From positions 1,457,775 through 1,521,774 of the forward strand of contig NC_013081.1 of assembly GCF_000142805.1 (NCBI RefSeq): DNA of 64,000 nt. Direction: 5' to 3'. The position numbers and the translations under genes are program-made. Of this stretch, positions 40,146 to 50,793 are shown piece after piece; positions within the stretch are counted from its first letter, which is position 1; each line of letters begins with the position of its first letter. This stretch comes from Lachancea thermotolerans CBS 6340. Its lineage: Eukaryota > Ascomycota > Saccharomycetes > Saccharomycetales > Saccharomycetaceae. Under the pieces are notes generated by a model that made no database searches, was not told the DNA's origin, and saw only the letters and a list, made by a program, of their open reading frames with translations.

Positions 40146-41471
40146 TCAATAAATTCTACCTTCCTTCATGACAAAGACCAAATTTGTCTCAGGTTCATCT
40201 AAGATAGCGATGTCGTTCAATGGATTAGAATTCATCAACAAAAGATCCGCAATGAACCCTGGCTTTATTTGACCGAGCTTGTCACCAAGACCGTTCATTT
40301 CTGCTGGTGTCACTGTGGCAGATAAAAGAACTTCTTGAGCAGTCTGGACCTTCCCTCTGATAAAAAACTCCTGGGTTTGATAGCCAGCTAGCGGCCCAAG
40401 CAAATCGGAGCCATAGCATATTTTAACGCCTTTGCTTTGAGCGATTTTCAGCGCGTCTATTCCTTGGCTGAGAACCTCTGCATTTTTCTGGCTATTAACT
40501 GGCCCCAGGAAGCTTCCAAACTGGTCTGAAGCCATTATTTTGTAGGTGACTAAGGTCGGGGTCAAGTAACATCCTAGCTTAGCCATCAGTTCAGCGGTCT
40601 CCTCGTCTAAAAGGTTTCCATGTTCAATACCCCTAACGCCGAGCTTGATACAGTTTTGAATTGATTCAGCTGTGTACGCATGTGCGGTGACATAGGTGTG
40701 GTAGGTATTCGCGACATCCACGAGGGCTCTTATCTCATCGTGGCAAAATTGCACGTTAGTGATCTTGTCAGTTGGTGATGCCACACCTCCACCAGCCATT
40801 ATCTTAATGAAGTCAGCACCTCTCCTGAACTCCTCTCTAGCAGCTTTGTAGCATTCGCCCACTCCATCAGCGACAACTCCAACTTGACCATAATGGCATG
40901 AGCAGGACTCAAAAGCGCTTGCAGGAAGATTTCCTGGTCTCAAGTCTCCGTGACCACCAGTTTGAGAGATAGCGTGTCCACAAGTTATCATCCTGGGGCC
41001 AATCACAGACCCATCGTTCACTGCAGCTTTGATGTAGCTTTCAGCGCCCCCACAATCCCTGACTGTTGTGAAACCTCGGGCCAAGGACGCCTCCATCGTG
41101 TACCGAACTCTAAGAAGCGAAACCGTCTTGGGCATTGTCATCAGTTTACCTATGTCGAGTTCTCCTGTCACTGAGGCCATATGAACATGATTGTCAAACA
41201 AACCTGGTGTCACGTATTTTCCAGTGCCGTCAATAATCTGGTATTCGTTACTGTCAGTATCAACTGGTTGCCCGCTGCCAAACTCTACTCTGGAAATTTT
41301 ACCATCCTCTACGAATATGTATGCTTCAGGCAAAGTGGTTCCTTTGACGACATCGATAAGGTTAGTGTTTTTGATACAATGCTTTTGAAGGGGTTTGAAT
41401 CTCCAAGGAACAGCCAAATCTTCTAGCTTCTTGTTGTTTCTTTCGTTTACGTCAATGAGGCAGTTTTTCAT
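40146..41471 (-). CDS. Metal-dependent amidohydrolase (imidazolonepropionase/prolidase-like)
   Basis: The protein has 441 aa. The amidohydrolase-superfamily metal ligands appear in order: HxH in [13 protein letters not shown], the probably carboxylated Lys in [10 protein letters not shown], His in [11 protein letters not shown], His in GIEHGNLLD and Asp in [10 protein letters not shown]. This set fits the subgroup that contains Xaa-Pro dipeptidases and imidazolonepropionase-like enzymes; the substrate cannot be named. S. cerevisiae has no close counterpart that I recognise, so gain from other fungi or bacteria, or loss in S. cerevisiae, is possible. Two CTTATC and one GATAA motif upstream suggest nitrogen catabolite control. 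A broken Dal5-family permease lies next upstream. Confidence 0.88.
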   Translation of the reverse strand: MKNCLIDVNERNNKKLEDLAVPWRFKPLQKHCIKNTNLIDVVKGTTLPEAYIFVEDGKISRVEFGSGQPVDTDSNEYQIIDGTGKYVTPGLFDNHVHMASVTGELDIGKLMTMPKTVSLLRVRYTMEASLARGFTTVRDCGGAESYIKAAVNDGSVIGPRMITCGHAISQTGGHGDLRPGNLPASAFESCSCHYGQVGVVADGVGECYKAAREEFRRGADFIKIMAGGGVASPTDKITNVQFCHDEIRALVDVANTYHTYVTAHAYTAESIQNCIKLGVRGIEHGNLLDEETAELMAKLGCYLTPTLVTYKIMASDQFGSFLGPVNSQKNAEVLSQGIDALKIAQSKGVKICYGSDLLGPLAGYQTQEFFIRGKVQTAQEVLLSATVTPAEMNGLGDKLGQIKPGFIADLLLMNSNPLNDIAILDEPETNLVFVMKEGRIY

Positions 41472-42153
41472 ACTTGCCTTTGACTATTCTTCAAAGTTTA
41501 AGAAGAACAGAGAGACATCCTCATTTAATGCATGCTTTAAACATGTATATATACGACAAATATCACTACACCGAGAATTTGTAACTCCGGAACAAATTTT
41601 ATGTCGATCATATTTGTTGAGTTCACATTAGCCATATGTTTTTCCATTATTTCTGTCAAATAACTATAAACGACGCATGGTTAGAGAACAGCTTATCAGC
41701 GGAAGCGGCGGAAGTTACGGAAAAAACGGAAGAATCGACTCTGCAATGACAAAGGGTTAGAGCGAGGAGGGGATACCTAGAGGAAAAAGGGTCCTAGATC
41801 CTCTTATCAGAGTTGAGAAACGCATTAAGCATACACCAATCTTACCACGATCAGGCGACTGCTGATAAACTAATCTTTTTCGCTATTCTGTTACCGAGAA
41901 CAAGCATTTCTTGGCCGTCAACTTGAAAATTAGTCCTCTCAACAACTAGCTGATAGGCATGGGTGTTTATTAAATATTTCGACTCACGATCCTACCTATT
42001 GAAACTAATAGACAGGGTTACCAGGTGAAATTAAGAAAAAGCAACATGCATTGGTCTTTCCTTTTAGGATAGTTCGAGCAAAGCACATGTGTATGCAACG
42101 TTGGTCACGTAATAAAGAATTGCACTAGTATGAAATGTTTGGGAAGGGGTAAA
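41472..42153. promoter_or_regulatory. Promoter of the amidohydrolase with GATA motifs
   Basis: CTTATC (the complement of GATAAG) occurs at 41692-41697 and 41803-41808, and GATAA at 41864-41868. These are the motifs bound by the GATA factors Gln3 and Gat1 in nitrogen catabolite repression. The rest of this 682-bp interval up to the LTR shows no gene. Confidence 0.45.
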
Positions 42154-42567
42154 TGTCAGATTGTGATCGGTTCGTTGGTGTGTGATAGTGCCAAGTTGCA
42201 TAATGACATATTGGTATGAAATGATATGGCACATGGACATATCATAAATACGACGGATACTCAACTAAGTATCATAGAAGGTTCACATTAACCGTTCATA
42301 GTCCAGATCAGACCACAGCGGCTTGGAGAAGGTAAGGAGTGGTACCACCAGTACGATTATCACCTTATGATTAAGACTCAGCCACGTCCCAGAAATTTTG
42401 TATAAATCCGGATGATTTCTTTGGTTTGCAAGGCATAAATCTTGGACTGAAGAAAGATGGGGGAGATATTTAGTACCATCGTCCACGAAGTAGTTAACTT
42501 TGATCATAATGGAAACCCTAGCTAAGGAATTTGAGACCCTTTCGACCAATGACCCAGACTCGCCTCA
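42154..42567 (+). repeat. Solo LTR A, Ty1/copia family, subfamily 1
   Basis: This 414-bp sequence begins TGTCAGATTGTGATCGG and ends CTCGCCTCA. It contains GTATAAATCC (possible TATA) and the gag start ATGGAAACCC near its 3' end, as in the Ty element at 55.6-60.8 kb. No 5-bp target duplication is visible (GTAAA against ATAGT). Confidence 0.9.
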
Positions 42568-42935
42568 ATAGTGAACTTGCTTACTCACTAGTTTTTGCAA
42601 CCTTTCAAGCTAGCTGTCATATCGAAGGCGCTTGACATAAACGACGAAAAACCTTGCGTTATATCAACATATGTCCTCTGTATAATAAGGGAAGTATCCC
42701 AACATTTTCTTGCACCAAAACCCGCATGAAAGAAGCGTTGAGTTAACGAGGTTACGCTACAAGCCTATCTGCTACTGGTATGTCGGAATCCAAACAGTTT
42801 GATTAACCTCCTAAAGAATATGTAATAACAATGATAAAAAACGCGCTCAAAATCTGTTGCGCCAGACTCAACATTTCGTGAATCTCCACTAATACGAACA
42901 ACGGGATTGGAAGCCTCAAAAGAATAGCATGAGTC
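42568..42935. other. Spacer between LTR A and the permease pseudogene
   Basis: This 368-bp stretch has no recognisable feature. Confidence 0.4.
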
Positions 42936-44450
42936 TCAGTAAACATATCTGTGGTGTATATTCTGCTTGTCGGTCAAATCATCTATAAGATTAGTTTCAA
43001 GAGTATATCCTTCCTCCTGCAGCTTGTTTCTCTTCTTGCTTTCGAAGATAGCCTTGAATCTGTAAAAATTCAAGTAAATATCCATGATGATCCACATGAT
43101 GATATTCACGATCAGACCTCCTCTATAAGTACCTACCCACCATTGAGGATAAATAATAGCCGCCGGATAGTACCCCGCAAAGAAAGCATTCGAACATACC
43201 GATTTCTTGGTATTACCCCTGACATTACTGGAGATCAAACTCAGTAAAATTGACATGATACAGGACATAACTGACCCCAGCCATGACCCCACAATTATCC
43301 ACCACCCAGAGCTCTGTTTAAGAGAAAGTACCATGATGCTTCCAGCAAGTGGTACACACACAAGGGCTAAAGATATAATAGCACGCTCGCGAGGGAACAA
43401 TTTCACAGCTACAACAGCAACCCAGATAAATAGAAGTTGAACTGCACCTGCAGGAGAACCATATTTCATAACTTCAAACTTATCGTAGCCGAACGAAAAC
43501 AACATCAGAGACTGGAATATGATTGTTCCACTTGTCACTGTAACCAAAAATCCGAATGCTAGAGAAGAAAGGAACAGCCAGTCAAACTTAAAGCACTCAA
43601 ATAGCTGGTCTTTCTTAAACTTGTTGGTGGCCGTCCTGTCGCTCTCGTCAAACAATCTTTTAACAGCAATTTCTTTTTCCCTCTTTGTCAAAAACCAAGC
43701 TGTTCTGGGCGATACTGGTATTAGGGGATAAAATGCTATGCCTGCAACAAGTGAAATAACTCCGCATGCAATGAACATTAGTTTCCAGTCCGCGACACTG
43801 CTTTTATTTGTTTTTCCTATGCCATACATCAAGAAACTTCCCACAATCTGGGCGATTGCATTCATTGATATCCAACAAGCAGTCCTTAGGGGCTGCTCTC
43901 GCTTCCTGTACCAATAGGATGTAATTAAGACGCAGACCGGTTAGACAACGGCCTCAAAGATGCCCAGAAATAATCTACCGACCCAAAACCCTTCTTTTGT
44001 GGTGGGTGCAGCCAAACACATACAGCACACAGACCAGGTTACAACACAAGCGCCCGTCATTGGGGCTCTTGGAACGATCGTCATTAGATAAGTGAACACA
44101 AAGTTTGCACCCAGCTGACCGATTGAAAAAATGGTGCTGCACCAAGAAATATCGTGTTGGCCCATTTTCAGGTCTTTCGTGAGACCAAATATAGTGGCGT
44201 AACTCAAAGATTGTTTGTCTAGGTACTGAGAAAGGAACACAAAGCACATAAGCGGAAGGATGTACAGGTCAATTTTGCGCACTAGAGCCTTTTCTTCCTC
44301 CGCTGTGAACGCAACAGTTTCGAGGTATTCGTCATTCAGAGCATCTTCATTTGTGATCTTGGCAGGTTTTTCAGTTAGACTGGAACTCCCGCTTGATATT
44401 TCAGCCTCTTCTATCGTCCCTCTCTGTACTGGTTTCTTTTCTTTTCTCAT
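42936..44450 (-). pseudogene. Dal5-family permease interrupted by one in-frame stop
   Basis: Two open segments in the same frame (44450 to 43944, and 43940 to 42936) are separated only by TAA at 43941-43943. Together they span about 504 codons, the normal length of Dal5-family (anion:cation symporter) permeases. Family motifs flank the stop: SQYLDKQSLSYATIFGLTKDLKM in TM1, RLFLGIFEAVV just before it, and VLITSYWYRKREQPLRTA just after; PVSPRTAWFLTKREKE follows TM6. The stop is at codon 170 within the TM4-TM5 loop. A C-to-T change in a CAA codon would explain it. GATA motifs lie upstream at 44655-44660 and 44728-44733. The Thi73/Soa1-type carriers are closest in pattern; the substrate is unknown. 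Confidence 0.88.
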
Positions 44451-46176
44451 TGCTAAAACGCTGGATTGCTATTTAACAACTTCCTTGAATTGCTGGTACA
44501 ACACCACGGCTAAGGTGCAGCACATCCGAATAGGTTTTCTATTCTTATAGTTTATCAGATTTAAAGCAACAGTCCAAAGAAAAGGACCAATATCTGATAG
44601 ATGTTCATCGCCGATAAAAATGATGAAATTCATTTTCTGAGATCCAGGAAGTGACTTATCGCTTCATTAGGTTAGCTTGAAACAGGAAAGCTTATATGAT
44701 GCGGGATGCCGTTCCCGTGAAATAGGTGATAAGAAATGATTTTTTCAATGAAGAAAACCTGCCCTAGGATCTTTGCAATAGTTTTTGGAGGTCTCATCGC
44801 ACTACTATCTCTCTCTCTGTTATTTTTCATATCGAACACTGCAGCTGGACTTTCTGTTAAGAATTTTATTCCGTTTCCGTCGCCTTCATCCGCCTCTCTC
44901 AAATCACGTGGAGATAGACCTCAAAGTTAGGATGTCACCAGAGTATGAAACAATCTCTGTGTAGCCGGAAACATATTAGAAGTTGAAGTTGGAATGAGTT
45001 GAGATCTGGAATGTACTAGCGACCTGGTGCCAAACAAATGATTGTTGAAAAGCATTTTGGGTTGAACGCTAATGAAACATATCAATAACTGTTAAAATCT
45101 AATTATATTATTTTTATGCAAACGTGAATTTGCAGCTCAATGTTTTTCAGGCCTTTGTTTTGTCCCTTTTCTCATCTATATGATATGCAATAGTTTCTTT
45201 TCTTTAGAAACGAAAAAAGATGATAGACTCCGATTTGACGTCCGCAAGTCCAGAAAGTGCACTTTGGAAACGTCGATTGTGACAATTCAGCTGTATGGCA
45301 AGAAAAGTCAAATTGCAATCAATCACGTGCCTAAAACTTTGAACTAGTGGCACTTTACATCCTGAATGGCGAAGACAGGCCAAGAAAGGTGAGCTCAAAT
45401 ATTACCGTAAGATGAAAAAGGCCTTAGATGAAAGCTCGTAGGCCTCCTTTTATGATTCCTTGCTGTACCTGGAGGCCCCGCTTGCTGCGGTTACGATGTT
45501 TACTTGCAGTCTAAGAATGGCTGTTCCGCTCTGCCAAATTCAACAGTCTCAAAAAACGTTGCCTAAGATTTTTCAGTGAGCTTGCATAGGTCCAAAGGGC
45601 GAAAATTTTGGATAGCTGCAAAATGGTTCAAGGACCTTAGGAAAAGGCCCTTATGCAGTCCCAGCTACACCAGTGATAATAGCTGGAGACTGAGACAAAA
45701 CTTGGCTAATCTGTCCAGTAGCCGGCTTTTATTAAATTTAAACATAAAGCACTAGGTAGCCAGATGCAAAATATGCGGTAATGCGTAGAATTGCTATTAC
45801 TGTTGTTTTGAGCGCTGTAACGACCTAGTGGCGTCGTATAGATCTCTATTCCGGCAACTTGAATGATATTTTCTTTCGCCCTTTAGATCTTGTCTTCGCT
45901 TTGACATTTTTATGCGACGTTCTGCTACTCCTGGTAATTTCATCATAATATACAAACCATCCAAGAATCAGAAACCTTCTCTGGCATACCTTGGTATAAA
46001 GGGTTCTTTAGAGTGATAACATTAGAAAAACTCGAGGAAATTGTGATTGTTGCTGAAAATCATATTGAAACAAAAACGAAGAAAGAACGGTTCTCAAAAT
46101 GTCAAAAGTCTTGAATATTTTCTCTATTGAGTTTGATTTTGTTTTGTTGAACCTTCCTCGAATGGCTAAAGTTAAC
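44451..46176. other. 1.7-kb upstream region of the permease pseudogene
   Basis: It includes CTTATC at 44655-44660 and GATAAG at 44728-44733, within 290 bp of the permease ATG. A 64-codon frame at 44736-44930 with one hydrophobic segment is not convincing. CACGTG occurs at 44905 and 45323. Nothing else is recognised up to LTR B. Confidence 0.4.
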
Positions 46177-46589
46177 GAGGCGAGTCTGGGTCATTGGTCG
46201 AAAGGGTCTCAAATTCCTTGGCTAGTGTTTCCATTATGATCTAAGTAAACTACTTCGTGGACGATGGTACTAAATATCTCCCCCATCTTTCTTCAGTCTA
46301 AGATTTATGCCTTGCAAACCAAAGAAATCATCCGGATTTATACAAGATTTCTGGGACGTGGCTGAGTCTTAATCATAAGGTGATAATCGTACTGGTGGTA
46401 CCACTCCTTACCTTCTCCAAGCCACTGTGGTCTGATCTGGACTATGAACGGTTAATGTGAACCTTCTATGATACTTAGTTGAGTATCCGTCGTATTTATG
46501 ATATGTCCATGTGCCATATCATTTCATACCAATGTGGCATTATGCAACTTGGCACTATCACACACCAACGAACCGCTCACAATGTGACA
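46177..46589 (-). repeat. Solo LTR B, subfamily 1, inverted relative to LTR A
   Basis: On the minus strand it starts TGTCACATTGTGAGCGG and ends CAGACTCGCCTC. By eye it differs from LTR A at only about a dozen positions over 412 bp. No target duplication is seen. Confidence 0.9.
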
Positions 46590-47040
46590 ATTTTTTCTTC
46601 TTACGAGGAATTACCATCAATTTTGTAAACTTAAGATTGATCTCCATTCGCTCTCGTATCATCAGAATAGGTCCAGCAAAGTTCCTATCTTTTCGGGCCG
46701 AAAGAGAATTTGAAAATCAATAATACCCCTAAAAGGCTGTCTGCTGTTGCAAATAATTTGTATTGTCTTTTAATGAAGAAACGTCGCGGGGAAATTTAAT
46801 TTCTTTTTTCTTGAAAATTGAAAGAGTACCTGATGGTCATTTCTTCAAACAATGTTTAGCATGACAAATGCTGATAGGAAGCTCGCCAGTTAAAATCTTG
46901 TGTAACGAATTCGAATGACAGATTTTGATAGGGTACCTTACAAACGGAATGACCATCGTCTGAAAGTCTGGAATATAAATACACAATGAAGGCGCACAGT
47001 AAGGCCAAACATAAAAAAACTAAATAGGATACCAAAAATA
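46590..47040. other. Promoter region of the hydrolase pseudogene
   Basis: This 451-bp interval has no gene of its own. Confidence 0.4.
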
Positions 47041-47925
47041 ATGTCAAGCGTTATTCATCCTGTTTGCCACATAATCGAAGTTGAAGAAGGTACAAAACTA
47101 TGGTATCGGGAAGCTGGCGCAAAAACCAGCCCCGCGATATTATTACTTCACGGTTATCCAACCTCTTCAAACATGTTCAGAGATTTAATTCCTATGATCG
47201 CCCCTCATTTTCATGTCCTTGCTCCAGATCTTCCAGAATTTGGGTTCACTACCGTAAACGATAATTACACCTACACTTTTGATAACCTAGCTGAAACAAT
47301 CCTCAAATTTACTAAAGCAATAGGTTTATCCAAGTACATCATCTATATTTTTGATTATGGAATGCCCGTTGGGTAGAGATTAGCGTTAAGGGAACCCTCC
47401 TCTGTGATTGGTTTGATAGTCCAAAATGGTAATGCATACGAAGAAGGTCTGGACAACAAATTTTGGGGTCCTTTGAAAGAGTATTGGAAAACTGATGAAG
47501 GAAACCCCCAATTAGTGAATCAGTTGAAGAGTTTTGTTGACGATCCTAATAATATCTCCCGTCAGTACTATGAAGGTGTTTCAAACTCAGAATCTATTGA
47601 CCCTTCCGGCTACACCCTTGATATTGCTTTACTAAAGCGGCCAGAGCAGTCCAATATCCAAGTAAAGCTTTTCTATGATTATCAAAAAAATGTTGAACTG
47701 TACCCAAAATTTCAAAAGTATCTTAAAACTACGGATTTTCCAGTCCTTATTGTGTGGGGCAAAAATGATGCCATTTTCACCTGTGATGGGGCCGAAGCGT
47801 ACAAGAGGGACGCAAAAAACGCCATCGTTAAGTTCTTCGATACTGGACACTTTGCCTTGGAGACTCATGCAGTTGAAATCTCCAATCGAATTATTCAACA
47901 TTATGGAACCTCCATGTCATCCTAA
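47041..47925 (+). pseudogene. YNR064C-like alpha/beta hydrolase (epoxide-hydrolase family) with one stop codon
   Basis: The reading frame spans 294 codons (YNR064C has 290 aa) and is interrupted only by TAG at 47374-47376, codon 112. Alpha/beta-hydrolase marks are ILLLHGYPTSSNMFRDLIP (oxyanion loop), the nucleophile Asp in IFDYGMPVG just before the stop, and the catalytic His in FDTGHFALETH. The part after the stop (QNGNAYEEGLDNKFWGPLKEYWK) is very close to YNR064C. The stop replaces an aromatic position, so a TGG-to-TAG change is possible. The protein would be cut right after the nucleophile elbow and be inactive. Confidence 0.92.
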
Positions 47926-48146
47926 CACGTATCTGGGTTTAAAAGAGTTTCATCTGGAAGGATTGCCTGGATCAAAAGCGTTTCAATGCTACAGCCAGCT
48001 AAAGATGACACATATCATCAGCCAATCCTTTATATAAGTTCCATTAGGTAGTATCCCTAGGGAAATATTTTGTCAAACCAAAATCCTGCCTATATTAAAC
48101 ACAGCCTCCGAAAACTTTCAGCATCCGTTTTCAATATCAAACCTGA

Positions 48147-48502
48147 TTAGTAACTGCTACTAAAACCATACTGCAACAAAGAAACTGGCACCTCGCTATG
48201 CAACTCTTCATAATGCTCAACTAGCTCAGAAAAAGACGATGAAATCCAGCCATTACACTCCAAGTGCTTACAACGGAGCGTCGACCACTTGCTAGCTTCT
48301 TGGATATAGTCTTTAGTGTAAGTATCCTCACACTCGCTATAAAATGTTTCAATCAATTTATCACTTTCCTCAATGCCCGAAAACTTTAGAGTTGGCGGAG
48401 GGCTCAATTCAAACTCTTCCGGCGCAATAATACTGGTTATAAGCTTCTCGAGCAAATGATCAGATAAGCCCCATTCTGTATCAAAAATTTCTTGACAATT
48501 AT
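48147..48502 (-). pseudogene. Fragment with an Sfp1-type C2H2 zinc finger, cut off by an LTR fragment
   Basis: An open frame with no ATG begins at the edge of the LTR fragment (48503) and runs to a stop at 48147. It encodes about 118 residues. The finger CKHLECNGW...HYEELH has C-x4-C-x13-H-x4-H spacing, which equals the first, split finger of the ribosome-biogenesis regulator Sfp1 (CKDYSCC...HYEEAH), and the residues around the histidines agree. The 5' part of the gene is missing. It may be a relic of an Sfp1-like paralogue; the identity rests on one motif. Confidence 0.5.
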
Positions 48503-48538
48503 TGTCAGATTCTGATCGGTTCGTTGGTGTGTGATAGT
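48503..48538 (+). repeat. LTR 5' fragment
   Basis: These 36 bp match the first bases of the subfamily 1 LTR (TGTCAGATT.TGATCGGTTC) and then stop matching. The fragment abuts the truncated zinc-finger ORF. Confidence 0.85.
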
Positions 48539-50180
48539 GTTGCTGTTATCCTAATTTATCTTATGCGCCCCCTGTTGATAACAAATCGAGATCAGAAGTT
48601 ATAAAACTCTGATTTTTGGAGGAAAAGGTTCAGATCATTAATTACGCATCTTATGAAGCTGACTTTAAGCGGCTTAATCAAGTGAAGTATCTAATCTCTA
48701 GACCTTAAGCAACGTTGAGGTCTGTGAATTTAAATTTCAGCATGCCGGTGGAGAGTTTTAAATCTACAGCGTCGTTTCTTTTGCGCTCATCACTTTAGCA
48801 ATGTAGATTGCTGTCAACATGAGGAAAGTATTATAGTGGCAGGGAAGAATGGCAGTTTTGGAGCCCAGGTACTGCGGCAACAAATAATCATGGGGTATCT
48901 GAAGCTTAGTTCAAGATTACAGTGTGTTTAGCTCATTATTAAAACCGCATGCATAACCACCCTTTTGGAGTTAAAAACACTAATTAAAGCAATCAAGCTT
49001 AAGATGTTTATGGAAGGGATTCGAGAGGTGCCAAAAAACGTGTTAGTCTACCAACTGGACGTGTTAGAACTTTCTGAATGCGATGTGACAGCCAAAAATG
49101 AGGTTGAGTGTCAGGCTACCGAACACGTTACACAATCTACGATACCTGATGGTTGAGAGGTAGCCAAACAAGATGATCCAGGCTATTGAGTCAACCTTGG
49201 TTGGAATTACCATAAGTAATAGTTTCCCCTTATCATTAGCCAAGCCTGCAGTCATGAAAGCACTGAACTTGGGGAACTCACCAATTGGAATAGCAACAGA
49301 AACCTGTAGGAAGAAGTTGAGATTCGTGCCTATTTTTTGATTATTAGCAAAATCAAGCAGTTTAGAGTGGATATTCCAGGTTAAAGGCAGAGGATATGGG
49401 TGCATTCCACTCGCGAAAACTGTTTGGGTAAGTTCAATGCTGATAAGATACAAAAGCACCCACGGGGGCGTTTCGAGATTAGAAAAGACTGTTCTCTCGA
49501 ACCAAGTCCTATTGAAGCAGATCAGCTTGGTTCGAGACTGGTTTTAGGAAAATGGAATAGCAGCCAGTTTTGAAAAAACTCTAGCAATGACAAACTTCAC
49601 ACACAGGAGAAGGTTTGCAGCTACTTTAGTACCTTTAGGAATGAAACACATACCGTACGGTCTCACAATAGCTGAACTTTGACAGAAACCGTATCTGTGT
49701 GTCTAAACACTTGCTTGTTGTGACAGTAATTAATAGACATGGGCACGTACCTGACTGAAAATGCAAGCAGGTGAATTTGGGACATGCTAAGACACGGTTA
49801 AATAGAGCTTTAGTATAGTACGTAATTTCGCTTGGTACACTCCCTAAAGGCACGCGCAACATTGTTGATGGATAATGTTCAACAGTTTAGAGCGAGTTTA
49901 AGTTGTGGGAGAGGTAATCATAATACTAAAGGGCATCGTGTTTTTGCCTAGAGAATATCGGTCCACTCATAGCTTTGATCAGGAAAATGATGTGTCTTGC
50001 GCATTAAAACTCTATCAGCATGAAATTTCAACATGCATTTATCATTCAATTAAAGTTTGAGAGGTCGAGCTAAGATACATTGTATTATATGAGGAGAGCA
50101 TCAATTTTCTTTGAGAGTTGTAGAGTTTCAGTTCGTAAATCATGGGTTACTGATTGAACCTTCAGTTGATATCTTTCTAC
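48539..50180. other. 1.6-kb region without a supported gene
   Basis: A 131-codon minus-strand frame (49064-49459) with two hydrophobic patches has no ATG at its start and no family I recognise; it could be a relic. Nothing else is seen. Confidence 0.35.
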
Positions 50181-50588
50181 TGAGGTGAGTCTGGACCGTT
50201 GTATGAAAGATCGCTTAACTCATTGGCTAGGCTTTCCATGATAAGATCAGTGAACTACTTTGTGGATGATGGTACTAAATATTTTCCCGTCTTCTCCAAG
50301 TCCCAGGATTAGACATCTGTCCTTGATCAAGAATTTCGGGTCTTATACAAAGTTTTGAGACGTGTATTGTGTTCGAAATGACATAAGGATAGCACTAGTG
50401 GTACCACTTTACATTATTTCTGAGCTATTACCGTCTGATTTGAACAATAAACGGTCAATATGGATCCTTTCGTATATTTTAGTTCGGCACCCGTTGTATT
50501 TATGATATGCCCTTATACCAAATCATACCAGCGTGTCATTATGCAACTTTGCAATATCACACTTAAGCTATCCGATCACAATCCGACA
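50181..50588 (-). repeat. Solo LTR C, subfamily 2
   Basis: On the minus strand it runs from TGTCGGATTGTGATCGG to CTCACCTCA, 408 bp with TG...CA ends. It shares with LTR D a distinctive inner part (ACTTGGAGAAGACGGG and TTATCATGGAAAGCCTAGCCA) not found in LTRs A and B. No target duplication is seen. Confidence 0.88.
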
Positions 50589-50793
50589 AACGCAACGGAC
50601 AAATTGTAACATAACATTAGATCTTAAAAACGAGTAGATACATCAATAACAACAGGCATTCGAACACATAAAATTTGTTAAAAGTACAAGTAATGAAGAA
50701 GTGTTCCTATAAAAGCAATCTTTCCAGATTTAGTCCAAAATTGTTATCGATTTTGCTGCATTTCTTCCTAATTCTTGACAAGCTGTAAACTAC

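Noticed and set aside
44736-44930. 64-codon frame with one hydrophobic segment
   Set aside because: Short, no family resemblance; it overlaps the upstream GATA region of the permease gene.
49064-49459. 131-codon minus-strand frame with hydrophobic patches
   Set aside because: Starts at a GTG, not ATG, and I recognise no family; noted only as a possible relic.
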